From assembly GCF_000494755.1 (NCBI RefSeq), contig NC_022657.1, positions 3,386,001-3,450,000 of the forward strand: a stretch of DNA of 64,000 nt, given 5' to 3'. This DNA is from Amorphoplanes friuliensis DSM 7358 (GTDB lineage: Bacteria; Actinomycetota; Actinomycetes; Mycobacteriales; Micromonosporaceae). Below the pieces are notes generated by a model. The model did not search any database. It had not been told where the DNA came from and saw only the letters and a program-made list of their open reading frames with translations. The position numbers and the translations under genes are program-made. Every line of letters starts with the position of its first letter. Positions within the stretch are counted from its first letter, which is position 1. This document shows, in pieces, positions 32,452 to 41,205 of the stretch.

Positions 32452-32922
32452 TCAGGTTGTCTGGGCGGCGTGGGCGATGGCTCGGCGGAGGGTGGCCAGG
32501 GAGATCTGACGCTCGTCGTTCATCTCGGTGAGGCCGAGTTCGATCCATTCGCGGATGAGCTGGGAGAACGGCACGCCCGCCTGGTCGGCGGCCTCGCGCA
32601 GGCGGGCGTCGAGGGTGACCGGCAGGCGGACGCCGCGGGTCACCATCGGCTCGGGTTCCGGTGTGGCGGGTTGGGCGGAGGACTGCACCGTCACGGCGAT
32701 CTGGATTCGGCGGTCGAGGTGGTTCGCGAGGGCGTCGACGATTTCCGGGCGTAGCCGTGATTCGATGACGTCGCGGGTGAAGGCGTCCGGGACCGACAGC
32801 AGGGCGGTGTCCTCGACGATGGCGTGGAGGCGGGTCAGGCGCAGGTAGGCCCGTTCCCGCACCGGCACCCGGTCGGTCAGTTCGTCGGTCACCGCGGTCC
32901 AGAGCTCGTTCAGGTCGGCCAT
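32452..32922 (-). CDS. DnaA-domain-I-like protein fused to a ribbon-helix-helix-like domain
   Basis: This is a 156-residue protein. Residues about 3-78 look like the N-terminal domain of actinobacterial DnaA (LWTAVTDELTDR, RLTRLHAIVEDTALLSVPD, IESRLRPEIVDAL, RIQIAVTVQSSA). In DnaA this domain mediates self-association and contacts with helicase and regulators. After a Pro/Glu linker, residues about 98-150 (VRLPVTLDARLREAADQAG, then FSQLIREWIELGL) resemble a CopG-type ribbon-helix-helix DNA-binding domain. The AAA+ ATPase and DnaA-box-binding domains are absent. The ATG at 32922 follows a TACAGT hexamer by 7 nt, so the mRNA may be leaderless, though the aldo/keto reductase gene ends 22 bp upstream. 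A role in replication or transcription control, or as an antitoxin, is possible; none is shown. Confidence 0.72.
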   Translation of the reverse strand: MADLNELWTAVTDELTDRVPVRERAYLRLTRLHAIVEDTALLSVPDAFTRDVIESRLRPEIVDALANHLDRRIQIAVTVQSSAQPATPEPEPMVTRGVRLPVTLDARLREAADQAGVPFSQLIREWIELGLTEMNDERQISLATLRRAIAHAAQTT

Positions 32923-32929
32923 GAAGCGC

Positions 32930-32946
32930 ACTGTACAACGATCGTT
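32930..32946 (-). promoter_or_regulatory. -10 box and palindromic operator before the DnaA-domain/RHH gene
   Basis: On the minus strand the perfect 10-bp palindrome AACGATCGTT (32937-32946) directly precedes TACAGT (32930-32935), which sits 7 nt before the ATG. Ribbon-helix-helix proteins commonly repress themselves through short palindromes at this position. The palindrome overlaps the stop codon of the upstream reductase gene. Confidence 0.4.
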
Positions 32947-33949
32947 AAACGCTCCGGCGGCGCAGGGCGGGCTGCAGGACGGCCGGCGGAACGTACGCCT
33001 GGTCGAGGCGGGTGACGTCGGTGCCGGGCGGGACGATCTTGTCGATGCGGTCGAGGATGTCGTCGGTGAGGGTGACGTCGATGCCCTCGAGGAGGTTGTC
33101 GAGCTGGTCCAGGGTGCGGGCGCCGAGCAGGGTGCTGGTCACGCCGGGGTGTGCGGTGGTGAAGGCCATGGCGAGGTGGGTCAGCGGCAGGCCGGCCTCC
33201 TCGGCCAGCGGCACGAGTTGTTCGACGACGTCGATGCGGCGTTCGTCGTTGAGGTGCTGGAAGTAGCGGGCGCGGCTGAGGTCGTTCTGCTGTCCCCGGC
33301 GGACGCGGCCGGTGAGCATTCCCTGGCCGAGGGGGCCCCAGATCAGGGTGCCGAGGCCGTAGCGCTGGGCGGCGGGCAGCACGTCGTTCTCCGCGCCGCG
33401 GTTGAGGATCGAGTACGGCAGCTGTTCGGTGTGGAAGCGCTGCAGCCCGTGCTGCCGGGCGAGCCACTGGGCGTCGGCGATGTCGACGGCCGGGGTGTTC
33501 GACGAGCCGATCGCGCGGACCTTGCCGGCGCGGATCAGGTCGGTGAGGGCGGACAGTGTTTCCTCGAGGTCCGTGCCGGGGTCGAGCTGGTGGATCTGGT
33601 AGAGGTCGATGTGGTCGGTCCGCAGGCGGCGCAGCGAGTTCTCGACGGCGGTCATGATCCAGCGCCGCGAGGTGCCCTGCTGGTTGGGGTCGGTGCCGGT
33701 GGGCCGGCCGAACTTGGTGGCGAGCACGACGGTGTCCCGCCGTCCCTGCAGTGCCCGGCCCACGACCTCCTCCGAGTCGCCGTAGGCGTCCGAGGTGTCG
33801 ATCAGGTTGAGGCCGGCGTCCAGCGCCCGGTGGATCACCCGGATCGAGTCCTCCGGGTCGGGGTTGCCGATCGACGTGGCGAACATCAGGGCACCTAGTG
33901 CGTACGGGCTGACCTTGATGCCGGTCCGGCCCAGGGTGCGGTAGTGCAT
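32945..33949 (-). CDS. Aldo/keto reductase
   Basis: This 334-residue NADPH-dependent AKR has the family motifs NLIDTSDAYGDSEEVVGRAL (catalytic Asp and Tyr), VVLATKFG (catalytic Lys) and IDLYQIHQLD (His), and a C-terminal LLGARTLDQLDNLLEG cofactor segment. It is of the YajO/PhdB-like 'general stress' type and would reduce an aldehyde or ketone. The ATG at 33949 follows GAGGAG. It diverges from a TetR gene over two strong palindromes, so TetR probably represses both. Confidence 0.93.
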   Translation of the reverse strand: MHYRTLGRTGIKVSPYALGALMFATSIGNPDPEDSIRVIHRALDAGLNLIDTSDAYGDSEEVVGRALQGRRDTVVLATKFGRPTGTDPNQQGTSRRWIMTAVENSLRRLRTDHIDLYQIHQLDPGTDLEETLSALTDLIRAGKVRAIGSSNTPAVDIADAQWLARQHGLQRFHTEQLPYSILNRGAENDVLPAAQRYGLGTLIWGPLGQGMLTGRVRRGQQNDLSRARYFQHLNDERRIDVVEQLVPLAEEAGLPLTHLAMAFTTAHPGVTSTLLGARTLDQLDNLLEGIDVTLTDDILDRIDKIVPPGTDVTRLDQAYVPPAVLQPALRRRSV

Positions 33950-33980
33950 GAGCGTCTCCTCGCGGGTACTGTCGACGAAG

Positions 33981-34018
33981 CGGAAAGTCTTTCCGAAACT
34001 ATACGGAAAAGCTTTCCG
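33981..34018. promoter_or_regulatory. Twin TetR operators between the AKR and TetR genes
   Basis: CGGAAAGTCTTTCCG (33981-33995, perfect 7-1-7) and CGGAAAAGCTTTCCG (34004-34018, 6-3-6) share arms and are 23 bp apart from start to start. They cover the divergent promoters, and TATACG lies between them. Two matching dyads in front of a tetR gene are typical autoregulatory sites. Confidence 0.7.
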
Positions 34019-34038
34019 GATAAGCAAGGGAGTCTGAC

Positions 34039-34623
34039 GTGTCCGACGACACCGCGGTTTCGAATGCACCGCGCCGGAAGCGCACCGACGCGCGCCGCAA
34101 CGTCGAGTCGCTGCTCGACGCGGCCAAGACGGTCTTCGCCACGTCCGGCGTCGACGCGCCGGCGAAGGAGATCACCGATCTGGCGGGAGTCGGCGTCGGC
34201 ACGCTGTACAGGCACTTCCCGCAGCGCGCACACCTGATCAAGGCGGTCCTCGAGCGCGAGATCGACGCCTGCGCCGACGCAGCTCCGGTGCTGGCGGCCG
34301 CGCATCCGCCGGGTGTCGCACTCGTGAAGTGGCTCGACCGGCTGGCCACGTTCGTGGCGACCAAACGGGGGTTCGCCACGGCACTGCACTCGGGTGATCC
34401 GGCGTTCGACGGGCTCTCCGCGTACCTGCTGGAGAAGCTGGGGCCGGCTCTCGGGGGGCTGCTCGACACGGCGACCGCGGCCGGTGAGGTGCGGGCCGCG
34501 GTGAGCCCGAAGGACTTGCTCTACGCGGTGGCCAAGCTGTGCGCGCCGCTGCCGGACGAGGCGCCGGACTACGGGCGTCGCATGGTCGCTCTGCTCGCCG
34601 AGGGGCTGCGCACGGGACCATAA
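34039..34623 (+). CDS. TetR family transcriptional regulator
   Basis: This 194-residue TetR repressor has an N-terminal helix-turn-helix (about 18-65: NVESLLDAAKTVFATSG, EITDLAGVGVGTLYRHFPQR) and an all-helical ligand-binding domain. The GTG start follows AAGGGAG. Twin operators immediately upstream indicate autoregulation and control of the divergent aldo/keto reductase. The inducer is unknown; electrophilic aldehydes would suit an AKR partner. Confidence 0.93.
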   Translation: MSDDTAVSNAPRRKRTDARRNVESLLDAAKTVFATSGVDAPAKEITDLAGVGVGTLYRHFPQRAHLIKAVLEREIDACADAAPVLAAAHPPGVALVKWLDRLATFVATKRGFATALHSGDPAFDGLSAYLLEKLGPALGGLLDTATAAGEVRAAVSPKDLLYAVAKLCAPLPDEAPDYGRRMVALLAEGLRTGP

Positions 34624-34736
34624 AGGCCAAAACGAACACCGCGACCCAAAGGGTGACGGCGCGGGCGGGGAGACGCAGCATCAGCGCAACACACGCGCAA
34701 CGGCGCGGTAATGCGTGGAGCTGAGGAGGATCGCCC

Positions 34737-35786
34737 GTGAGGACCCTGGTTTGCCCTGCGCCGACCGTACGGTCGGGCCGGATCCTGGCCGCCACGGCGG
34801 TGGCGATCCTCGCCGCCGCGACCACGGCCGGGTGTCAGAAGGACACCGCCGGCGGCAGCAAGAACGCCGGCGGCACGACCACCTATCCAACCAAGACGGT
34901 GCAGCTGATGGTGCCGGCCGCGCCCGGTGGTGGCTGGGACCTGACCGCCCGGACCATGCAGAAGACGATGACCGACGGCAAGCTGACCGACCAGGCCGTC
35001 GAGGTCTACAACGTGACCGGCGCCGCGGGCACGATCGGCCTGGCGCAGCTGGTCTCCAAGAACCAGGGCGACGCCCACCACCTGATGGTCATGGGGCTGG
35101 TCATGGTCGGCGGTGTCGTGGCCAACAAGTCGCCGGTCAAGCTCGACCAGGTCACGCCGATCGCGACGCTGACCGCCGAGCAGGAGGTCATCGTCGTCCC
35201 GGCCGACTCGAAGTACACGACGCTCAAGCAGCTGATGGACGATGCGAAGGCCAGCCCGGCGTCGATCAACTGGGGCGGTGGCTCCGCCGGGGGTACCGAT
35301 CAGATCCTGGTGGGGTTGCTGGCCAAGGCGGCGGGTGCCGACCCGAAGGCGATGAAGTACGTCGCGTACTCGGGCGGCGGTGAGGCCAAGGCGGCGCTGC
35401 TGGCCGGGGATCTCACGGCGGCGGTGTCCGGGCAGAGCGAGTTCAAGGACCTGGTCTCCGCGGGCAAGGTCCGGGCGCTGGCGGTCTCCGGGGCCACCGG
35501 CGTCGACGTCGGCGGCGGGAAGCCGGCACCGACCATCAAGGAGCAGGGGCTCGACGTCGAGCTGATGAACTGGCGGGGTGTCGTGGCGCCGCCCGGCATC
35601 AACGCCGCGGACAAGACCGCGGTCACCGCGTTCGTCGACAAGCTGCACTCGTCGCCGGACTGGACGTCGGCCATGCAGGCACAGGGCTGGGAGGACTTCT
35701 ACAAGAGCGGGGACGCGGCGGCGGCCTTCTTCACGAGCGAGAACGAGCGCATCACGACGGTGCTGACCGACATCGGGCTGGGCTAG
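34737..35786 (+). CDS. tctC: Tripartite tricarboxylate transporter substrate-binding lipoprotein TctC
   Basis: This 349-residue extracytoplasmic binding protein has an N-terminal lipoprotein signal (AAATTAGCQ lipobox). The TctC/Bug family body follows, with VPAAPGGGWDLTARTM and GWGGGSAGGTDQILVGLLAK-type ligand loops (the residues seen are INWGGGSAGGTD), then NWRGVVAPPGI near the C-terminus. It captures a tri- or dicarboxylate for the TctAB permease. The GTG follows a strong GAGGAGGA. tctB follows with no gap. The ligand is not predictable beyond a carboxylate. Confidence 0.92.
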   Translation: MRTLVCPAPTVRSGRILAATAVAILAAATTAGCQKDTAGGSKNAGGTTTYPTKTVQLMVPAAPGGGWDLTARTMQKTMTDGKLTDQAVEVYNVTGAAGTIGLAQLVSKNQGDAHHLMVMGLVMVGGVVANKSPVKLDQVTPIATLTAEQEVIVVPADSKYTTLKQLMDDAKASPASINWGGGSAGGTDQILVGLLAKAAGADPKAMKYVAYSGGGEAKAALLAGDLTAAVSGQSEFKDLVSAGKVRALAVSGATGVDVGGGKPAPTIKEQGLDVELMNWRGVVAPPGINAADKTAVTAFVDKLHSSPDWTSAMQAQGWEDFYKSGDAAAAFFTSENERITTVLTDIGLG

Positions 35787-36311
35787 ATGGACGCACCCGT
35801 CCGGGCGGCGAGGTCCCACGTGATCCTCGCCGCCGTCCTGCTCGTCGCCGGTCTGCTGCTGCTCTGGTCGGCGGTGACGGCCGAGGGGGACTTCGGTCTG
35901 CAGGGACCGCGCCTCGCACCGGTCGTGGTGACCGCGGCCTGGGTCGTCGTGTCGGCCTTCTACCTGGTGACGCAGCTCAGGCCGCAGCAAGTCGAAGAAG
36001 AACAGCTCACACCGGAGATCGCGGCGGAAGCCCCCGCGGACGTGACCGAGGAGAACGAAGAGGAGGAGCACAAGCCGGGCTGGTGGGCTCCCGCCGGCGT
36101 CCTGGCGGCTCTCGTCGGCTTTGCGATCGCCCTGGAATACGCCGGGTTCGTCGTCTCCGCCGCGCTCTTCACCGTCGTCACCGCCCGGGTCCTCGGCAGC
36201 CGCAACCTGATCCGTGACGGCATCGTCGCGATCGTGCTGCCGGTCGCGGTCTACCTGAGCTTCACGCGGTTCCTCGACATCTTCCTGCCCGCGGGGGTGT
36301 TCCCGCTGTGA
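35787..36311 (+). CDS. tctB: Tripartite tricarboxylate transporter small membrane subunit TctB
   Basis: This 174-residue TctB subunit has four predicted membrane helices (near residues 12-30, 42-60, 100-118, 122-165). A long acidic cytoplasmic loop ([15 protein letters not shown] to EENEEEEHK) sits between the two helix pairs. It starts on the base after the tctC stop and its end overlaps the tctA start (GTGA), so the three genes form one operon. TctB is a small accessory subunit of the secondary TctABC carboxylate importer. Confidence 0.88.
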   Translation: MDAPVRAARSHVILAAVLLVAGLLLLWSAVTAEGDFGLQGPRLAPVVVTAAWVVVSAFYLVTQLRPQQVEEEQLTPEIAAEAPADVTEENEEEEHKPGWWAPAGVLAALVGFAIALEYAGFVVSAALFTVVTARVLGSRNLIRDGIVAIVLPVAVYLSFTRFLDIFLPAGVFPL

Positions 36312-37855
36312 ACGTCTTCGGTGACCTGCTCTCCGGGTTCGGCACGGTCCTCACCCCCGAATACCTCCTGTACGCGGCCATCGGCGTCACCCTCGGCACG
36401 TTTGTCGGTGTGCTGCCCGGCATCGGCCCCGCGCTCACCATCGCGCTGCTGCTGCCGGTCACGTTCAGCCTGGACGACCCGATCGGCACGTTCATCATGT
36501 TCGCCGGCATCTACTACGGCGCCATGTACGGCGGGTCGACCACGTCCATCCTGCTCAACACCCCGGGCGAGTCGGCGTCGGTGGCCACGGCCATCGAGGG
36601 TTATCAGATGGCGCGGCGGGGCCGGGCCAAGGCGGCCCTGGCGACGGCGGCGATCGGCTCGTTCGTCGCCGGCACGATCTCGACGCTGCTGCTGAGCCTC
36701 TTCGCCCAGCCGGTGGCCAGACTCGCGACGACGTTCCGCGCGGCCGACTACTTCGCACTGGCACTGCTGGCGATGGTCGCCGTCACTGCGCTTGTCGGCC
36801 GTTCCCTCGTACGCGGGCTGATGTCCCTGATCTTCGGTCTGTTCCTGGCTCTGGTGGGGATCGACGGGCTGACCGGGCAGGCGCGGTTCACCTTCGGCAC
36901 GATGGAGCTGCTGGAGGGCATCGACATCGTGGTGGTGATCGTCGGGCTCTTCGCGATCGGCGAGACGCTCCACGTCGCGAGCCGGTTGCGCAGTCTGCCC
37001 GAGCACGTGACGCCGCTGGAACCGGGCTCGTCCGGGCGCGGCTGGCTGAGCCGTGACGACTGGCGCCGCTCGTGGGGGCCGTGGCTGCGCGGCACCGCGG
37101 TCGGCTTCCCGTTCGGCGCGCTGCCGTCGGGTGGTGCCGACGTCCCGACGTTCCTGTCGTACACGTACGAGAAGCGGCGCTCGAAGAACCGCGCGGAGTT
37201 CGGCAAGGGTGCGATCGAGGGGGTTGCCGGGCCGGAAGCCGCGAACAACGCGGCGTTCTCCGGTGTGCTGGTGCCGCTGCTGACCCTCGGGATCCCGACG
37301 TCGGCGACCGCGGCGGTCATGCTGGCGGCGTTCCAGATCTTCAACCTGCAGCCGGGCCCGCAGCTCTTCGACCGCTCACCCGAGCTGGTCTGGGCGCTGA
37401 TCGCCTCGCTCTACGTCGGCAACGTGCTGCTCCTCGCCCTGAACCTTCCCCTGATCCGCGTCTGGGTCAAGGTCCTCCAGATCCCCAGGCCCATCCTGTA
37501 CGCGGGGATCCTCGTCTTCGCCACCCTCGGCGTCTACGCGGCGACCGGCAGCGTCAACCAGGTCTTCATCGCGTACGGGGTGGGCGTGATCGGCTTCGGC
37601 ATGCGCCACTTCGACTTCCCGATCGCACCGGTCATCCTCGGGCTGATCCTCGGGCCGATGATGGAGCTCCAGTTCCGCCGCGCGCTGGTGCTCTCGAACG
37701 GTGACCTGACCGTCTTCTTCACCCGTCCTCTCACGGCGTGCCTGCTGGCGCTGGTCGTGGTGGCGGTGCTGGTGCCGTACCTGCCGCGGATCGTGGCGCG
37801 GCTGCGCGGCCGTCCCGCCGAGGCGAAGCGGCTGTCCTTCGCCGAGGACGACTGA
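36308..37855 (+). CDS. tctA: Tripartite tricarboxylate transporter large permease TctA
   Basis: This 515-residue membrane protein has about 10-12 helices. TctA signatures include [21 protein letters not shown] (first helix pair with the conserved Gly-Pro motif), [20 protein letters not shown] and its second-half counterpart [21 protein letters not shown]. It forms the translocation path for the carboxylate delivered by TctC, energised by an ion gradient. It is the last gene of the tctCBA operon, with a terminator hairpin directly after the stop. Confidence 0.95.
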   Translation: MNVFGDLLSGFGTVLTPEYLLYAAIGVTLGTFVGVLPGIGPALTIALLLPVTFSLDDPIGTFIMFAGIYYGAMYGGSTTSILLNTPGESASVATAIEGYQMARRGRAKAALATAAIGSFVAGTISTLLLSLFAQPVARLATTFRAADYFALALLAMVAVTALVGRSLVRGLMSLIFGLFLALVGIDGLTGQARFTFGTMELLEGIDIVVVIVGLFAIGETLHVASRLRSLPEHVTPLEPGSSGRGWLSRDDWRRSWGPWLRGTAVGFPFGALPSGGADVPTFLSYTYEKRRSKNRAEFGKGAIEGVAGPEAANNAAFSGVLVPLLTLGIPTSATAAVMLAAFQIFNLQPGPQLFDRSPELVWALIASLYVGNVLLLALNLPLIRVWVKVLQIPRPILYAGILVFATLGVYAATGSVNQVFIAYGVGVIGFGMRHFDFPIAPVILGLILGPMMELQFRRALVLSNGDLTVFFTRPLTACLLALVVVAVLVPYLPRIVARLRGRPAEAKRLSFAEDD

Positions 37856-37861
37856 GCAGGG

Positions 37862-37889
37862 CGCTGCCCCGGCCGCCACCGGGGCAGCG
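37862..37889. terminator. Bidirectional terminator between tctA and the second tctC
   Basis: CGCTGCCCCGG (37862-37872) and CCGGGGCAGCG (37879-37889) form a perfect 11-bp stem with a 6-nt loop. It lies in the 40-bp gap between two convergent genes. Confidence 0.7.
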
Positions 37890-37895
37890 TCCGTT

Positions 37896-38849
37896 TCACG
37901 GGCGGGCTGTCACTCCGAGGCGGTCCAGGACTCCCGCCACGCGGCGGCTCTCGTCGGCCATGAAGGTGGCGAAGGCGTCACCGGCCAGGTAGGCGTCGGT
38001 CCAGCCGAAGCGGGCACGCGCACCGGCCCACTCCGTGGATGTGGCGAGCCGGCCGATGAGAGTGCGCAGCTCCTCGGTGTCCGGTGCGGACAGGCCGGGT
38101 GGCGCGACCATGCCCCGCCAGTTGTTGACGACGATGTCGTACCCGGCCGAGCGTACGGTCGGGACGGCGACGCGGGGGACCGGACCTTCGCTGGTCACGG
38201 CGAGCGCTCGCAGCTGACCCGACTCGATCTGGTCGGCGTACTCGCTGAGCCCGGACAGCGCAAAATCCACTTCCCGCCCGAGAATCGCCGCGAGCAGATC
38301 GCCACCGCCGTCGTGCCGGGTGTACGCGACACGGGCCGGGGACAGGCCGACCGCCTCGGCGAACAGCATGGTGGCCAGGTGATCGGGCCCGCCGACCGCC
38401 GAGCCGCCGCCGGCCCGCAGACCGGTGTCGGCGCGCCAGCCCTCGATCAGCTCGTCCAGCGACCCGAACGGCGAGTCGCGGCGGACGACCACGATCGCCG
38501 GCTCCTGCACGAGACGGGCGACGGGTGTGGCGTCGGCCAGGATCATCGGCGGTCCGGCGGCGAGCTCGGCCCCGACCAGCCCCAGACCCATCAGCATGAC
38601 CAGGTGGTTGTTGCCGTGCTCGTACGCGAGCCGCCGCAACCCGACGACCCCGCTCCCGCCCGGCAGGTTGAACACCTCGACACCGCGGGCGATGCGGGAC
38701 GCGTCCAGCGCGCGGGCCAGCACCCGGGCGGTGATGTCGTACCCGCTGCCGGGCGGGTTCGGCACCATCAGCCGCAGGTCGGCCTCGGGCGCGGCGCACC
38801 CGCCGAGCGTCAGGCCCAGCGCACCCGCGAGCATCGTCCGCCGCCGCAC
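37896..38849 (-). CDS. Second TctC-family substrate-binding lipoprotein with Tat-type signal
   Basis: This 317-residue TctC/Bug protein starts at a GTG giving the twin-arginine-like RRRTMLAGALGLTLGGCA; Cys in GGCA is the predicted lipid site. The body shows VPNPPGSGYDITARVL, GGGSAVGGPDHLATMLFAE and VNNWRGMVAPPGL, collinear with the operonic TctC at 34737 but clearly divergent in sequence. It is transcribed toward tctA, and its start lies 100 bp from the sensor kinase start. No permease of its own is near. It could feed the same TctAB, or present ligand to the sensor kinase; both are inferences. An ATG five codons later is an alternative start that would lose the arginines. Confidence 0.88.
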   Translation of the reverse strand: MRRRTMLAGALGLTLGGCAAPEADLRLMVPNPPGSGYDITARVLARALDASRIARGVEVFNLPGGSGVVGLRRLAYEHGNNHLVMLMGLGLVGAELAAGPPMILADATPVARLVQEPAIVVVRRDSPFGSLDELIEGWRADTGLRAGGGSAVGGPDHLATMLFAEAVGLSPARVAYTRHDGGGDLLAAILGREVDFALSGLSEYADQIESGQLRALAVTSEGPVPRVAVPTVRSAGYDIVVNNWRGMVAPPGLSAPDTEELRTLIGRLATSTEWAGARARFGWTDAYLAGDAFATFMADESRRVAGVLDRLGVTARP

Positions 38850-38949
38850 CCCCGCATCCAACCCCGATCCGGCGTACGGCGCCAGCAGGCGCCCTTGCGC
38901 CCGCGCCCGGGACGCACTTGGCTGTGGACACCGGACAGGGAGGTCCAAG

Positions 38950-40509
38950 GTGAGACAGCGCCTGTCGCTCGCCGGCCAGCTGCTGATCCTGCAGCTGGCG
39001 ATCGTGCTGCTGGTCGTCGGCGCCGTCGCCGCGGTGTCGATCACGGAGGCGGACGCCGCGTTCCGCCGTGTCGAGGGTGAACGGTTGCGGTCCGTCGGCG
39101 AGAACACCGCGATCAACCGGACCGTACGCCTGGGCCTGGGTAACCCCCTCGGCCGCGAGGCGCTGGAGACCGTCGCGGAGAGCGCCCGCGCCGTGTCCGG
39201 GGCTTCGTACGTGATGGTCACCGACGCGGCCGGCACCATCGTGACCGGCCCGGACGCGGGCCGCACAGCGCCGATGGGCGACAGCACCGGGCTGACCGGC
39301 CGGTCGTGGGTGGGTGTCAGCACCGAGGGCGGCAAGTCGCTGACCGCGCACGTGCCGGTCCTCGACGAACGCGACGGCCGCTTCCTCGGCCTGATCATCG
39401 TCGGCCGCACCTACCCGACCCTGGCCGACCAGCTCACCGCCGCCCTGGCCAACCTCCTCACCTACCTCGTCCTGGGCATCGTGCTGGGTGTCGGCGGCTC
39501 GCTGCTGCTGGCCCGCCGGGTCAAACGGCAGACCCTCGGGCTCGAACCGCGGGAGATCACCGGCCTGGTCGAGCACCGCGAGGCGATGCTGCACGGCATC
39601 AAGGAGGGCGTGATCGGCACGGACTCGGCGCACCGCGTCACCCTGGCCAACGACGAGGCGATCCGGCTGCTCGGCCTGCCCGCCGACGCGGTCGGCCGCT
39701 CCCTGCACGACCAGGACCTCGAACCGGCCCTGCTCGACGTGCTCACCGGGCGGTCGGAAGGGATCGACCAGGTTGTGCTCAGCGACGACCGGGTGGTGGT
39801 CCTCAACCGGCAACCGGTTGTCATGCGCGACCGGACCGTCGGCTCGGTGACCACCCTGCGCGACCGCACCGAGCTGACCGCGCTGCGCCGGGAACTCGAC
39901 GTCAGCCGGCACACCACCGACACGCTGCGGGCGCAGGCCCACGAGTTCGTCAACCGGTTGCACACCATCGCCGGCCTCGTCGAGCTGGGCGAGCACGACG
40001 AGGTGGTCCGCTACATCACCCGCACCAGCGAGCTGCACGAGAGCCTCGACCGCGAGGTGACCGAGGTCGTCGGCGACACCGCGCTGGCCGCCCTGCTGAT
40101 CGCCAAGGCCAGCCTGGCCGGCGAGCAGGGCGTCACCCTGTCGATCGGTGACGGCACCGACCTCCCGCCGGTCAGCGACCGCCTCTCCGCCGACCTCGTC
40201 ACCGTCGTCGGCAACCTCGTCGACAACGCCCTCGACGCGACCGGCCCCGGCGGCGCCATCACCGTGACCGTGCGCGAGAGCGACGGCGAGGTGGCCGTCA
40301 CGGTCGTCGACACCGGCCCCGGCGTCGACCCCGAACTGGCCGACCGCGTCTTCCAGCAGGGCTACAGCACCAAGGACGAAAAACACGGCCACCACGGCCT
40401 CGGGCTGGCGATGATCCGGCTGATCTGCGTCCACCGCGGCGGCACGGTCCAGGTCTCCGGATCCACCTTCACCGCCCGTCTCCCGTACGAGCTGGAGGCC
40501 ATCTCGTGA
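38950..40509 (+). CDS. CitA/DcuS-like sensor histidine kinase
   Basis: This 519-residue membrane kinase has TM1 (about 11-31) and an extracytoplasmic PAS-like (PDC/Cache) sensor (about 40-160: NTAINRTVRLGLGNP, SYVMVTDAAGTIVTGP). TM2 (about 168-188) is followed by a cytoplasmic PAS domain (about 205-310). The phospho-acceptor is His331 in AHEFVNRLHTIAGLVELG. A HATPase domain follows with Asn426 in NLVDNALDA and later DTGPGVD and GLGLAMIRL. The type senses citrate, malate or related carboxylates. The GTG follows GGGAGG. The stop overlaps the response regulator start (GTGA). Confidence 0.93.
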   Translation: MRQRLSLAGQLLILQLAIVLLVVGAVAAVSITEADAAFRRVEGERLRSVGENTAINRTVRLGLGNPLGREALETVAESARAVSGASYVMVTDAAGTIVTGPDAGRTAPMGDSTGLTGRSWVGVSTEGGKSLTAHVPVLDERDGRFLGLIIVGRTYPTLADQLTAALANLLTYLVLGIVLGVGGSLLLARRVKRQTLGLEPREITGLVEHREAMLHGIKEGVIGTDSAHRVTLANDEAIRLLGLPADAVGRSLHDQDLEPALLDVLTGRSEGIDQVVLSDDRVVVLNRQPVVMRDRTVGSVTTLRDRTELTALRRELDVSRHTTDTLRAQAHEFVNRLHTIAGLVELGEHDEVVRYITRTSELHESLDREVTEVVGDTALAALLIAKASLAGEQGVTLSIGDGTDLPPVSDRLSADLVTVVGNLVDNALDATGPGGAITVTVRESDGEVAVTVVDTGPGVDPELADRVFQQGYSTKDEKHGHHGLGLAMIRLICVHRGGTVQVSGSTFTARLPYELEAIS

Positions 40510-41174
40510 TCCGCGTCCTCGTCGTCGACGACGACTTCATGGTGGCCCGCGTGCACCGCGGCTTCGTCGACCGCGTCCCCGGGTACACGACGGTCGGTGT
40601 GGTCCACACGGGCGCGGACGCGCTCACCCAGATCGACGCCCTGCGCCCCGACCTGGTGCTCCTGGACATCTACCTGCCCGACTTCAGCGGCCTGGAGGTC
40701 CTGCGCCGCCTCCGCGAAGGCGGTAACGGCCCGGACGTCCTGGCGGTCACCGCGGCCCGCGACGTCCAGACCGTCCGCTCGGCCCTGCACGGCGGGGTCG
40801 TCCACTACGTCCTGAAGCCCTTCAGTTTTGACGTCCTCCGGGACCGCCTGGAACGCTACGCCGCGGCGTACGGAAGGCTCTCGGAGACGACGGACGTCGA
40901 CCAGGCCGACGTGGACGACCTCTTCGTGGCCCTGCGCACCACCACCGCACCCCTGCCCAAGGGCCTGACCGCCGACACCTCCACCCTGATCGCCACCGCC
41001 ATGCGAGCCTGCGACGGCGACCTGTCAGCGGGGGAGTGCGCCGAACGCATCGGCCTGTCCCGGGTCAGCACCCGCCGCTACCTCGAACACTTCGTCACCG
41101 CGGGCAAGGCCGAGGTCCGTCTCCGCTACGGCTCGGCCGGCCGCCCCCAGCGCCGCTACCGCTGGATCGGCTGA
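40506..41174 (+). CDS. CitB/DcuR-like response regulator
   Basis: This 222-residue regulator has a receiver domain (about 1-120) with acidic pocket DDD (8-10), phosphorylation site Asp54 in LVLLDIYLPDFSG and Lys104 in YVLKPFSF. The C-terminal part carries a helix-turn-helix (CAERIGLSRVSTRRYLEHF). This is the CitB/DpiA arrangement paired with CitA-type kinases. The neighbouring tctCBA operon and the second TctC gene are its obvious targets. A small hairpin follows the stop. Confidence 0.93.
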   Translation: MIRVLVVDDDFMVARVHRGFVDRVPGYTTVGVVHTGADALTQIDALRPDLVLLDIYLPDFSGLEVLRRLREGGNGPDVLAVTAARDVQTVRSALHGGVVHYVLKPFSFDVLRDRLERYAAAYGRLSETTDVDQADVDDLFVALRTTTAPLPKGLTADTSTLIATAMRACDGDLSAGECAERIGLSRVSTRRYLEHFVTAGKAEVRLRYGSAGRPQRRYRWIG

Positions 41175-41176
41175 AC

Positions 41177-41194
41177 CCGGCCACCGTAGGCCGG
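41177..41194. terminator. Short hairpin between convergent genes
   Basis: CCGGCC and GGCCGG form a 6-bp stem around a 6-nt loop in the 31-bp gap between the response regulator and the NB-ARC/TPR gene. It is a weak candidate bidirectional terminator. Confidence 0.4.
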
Positions 41195-41205
41195 ATCGCC
41201 GACGG

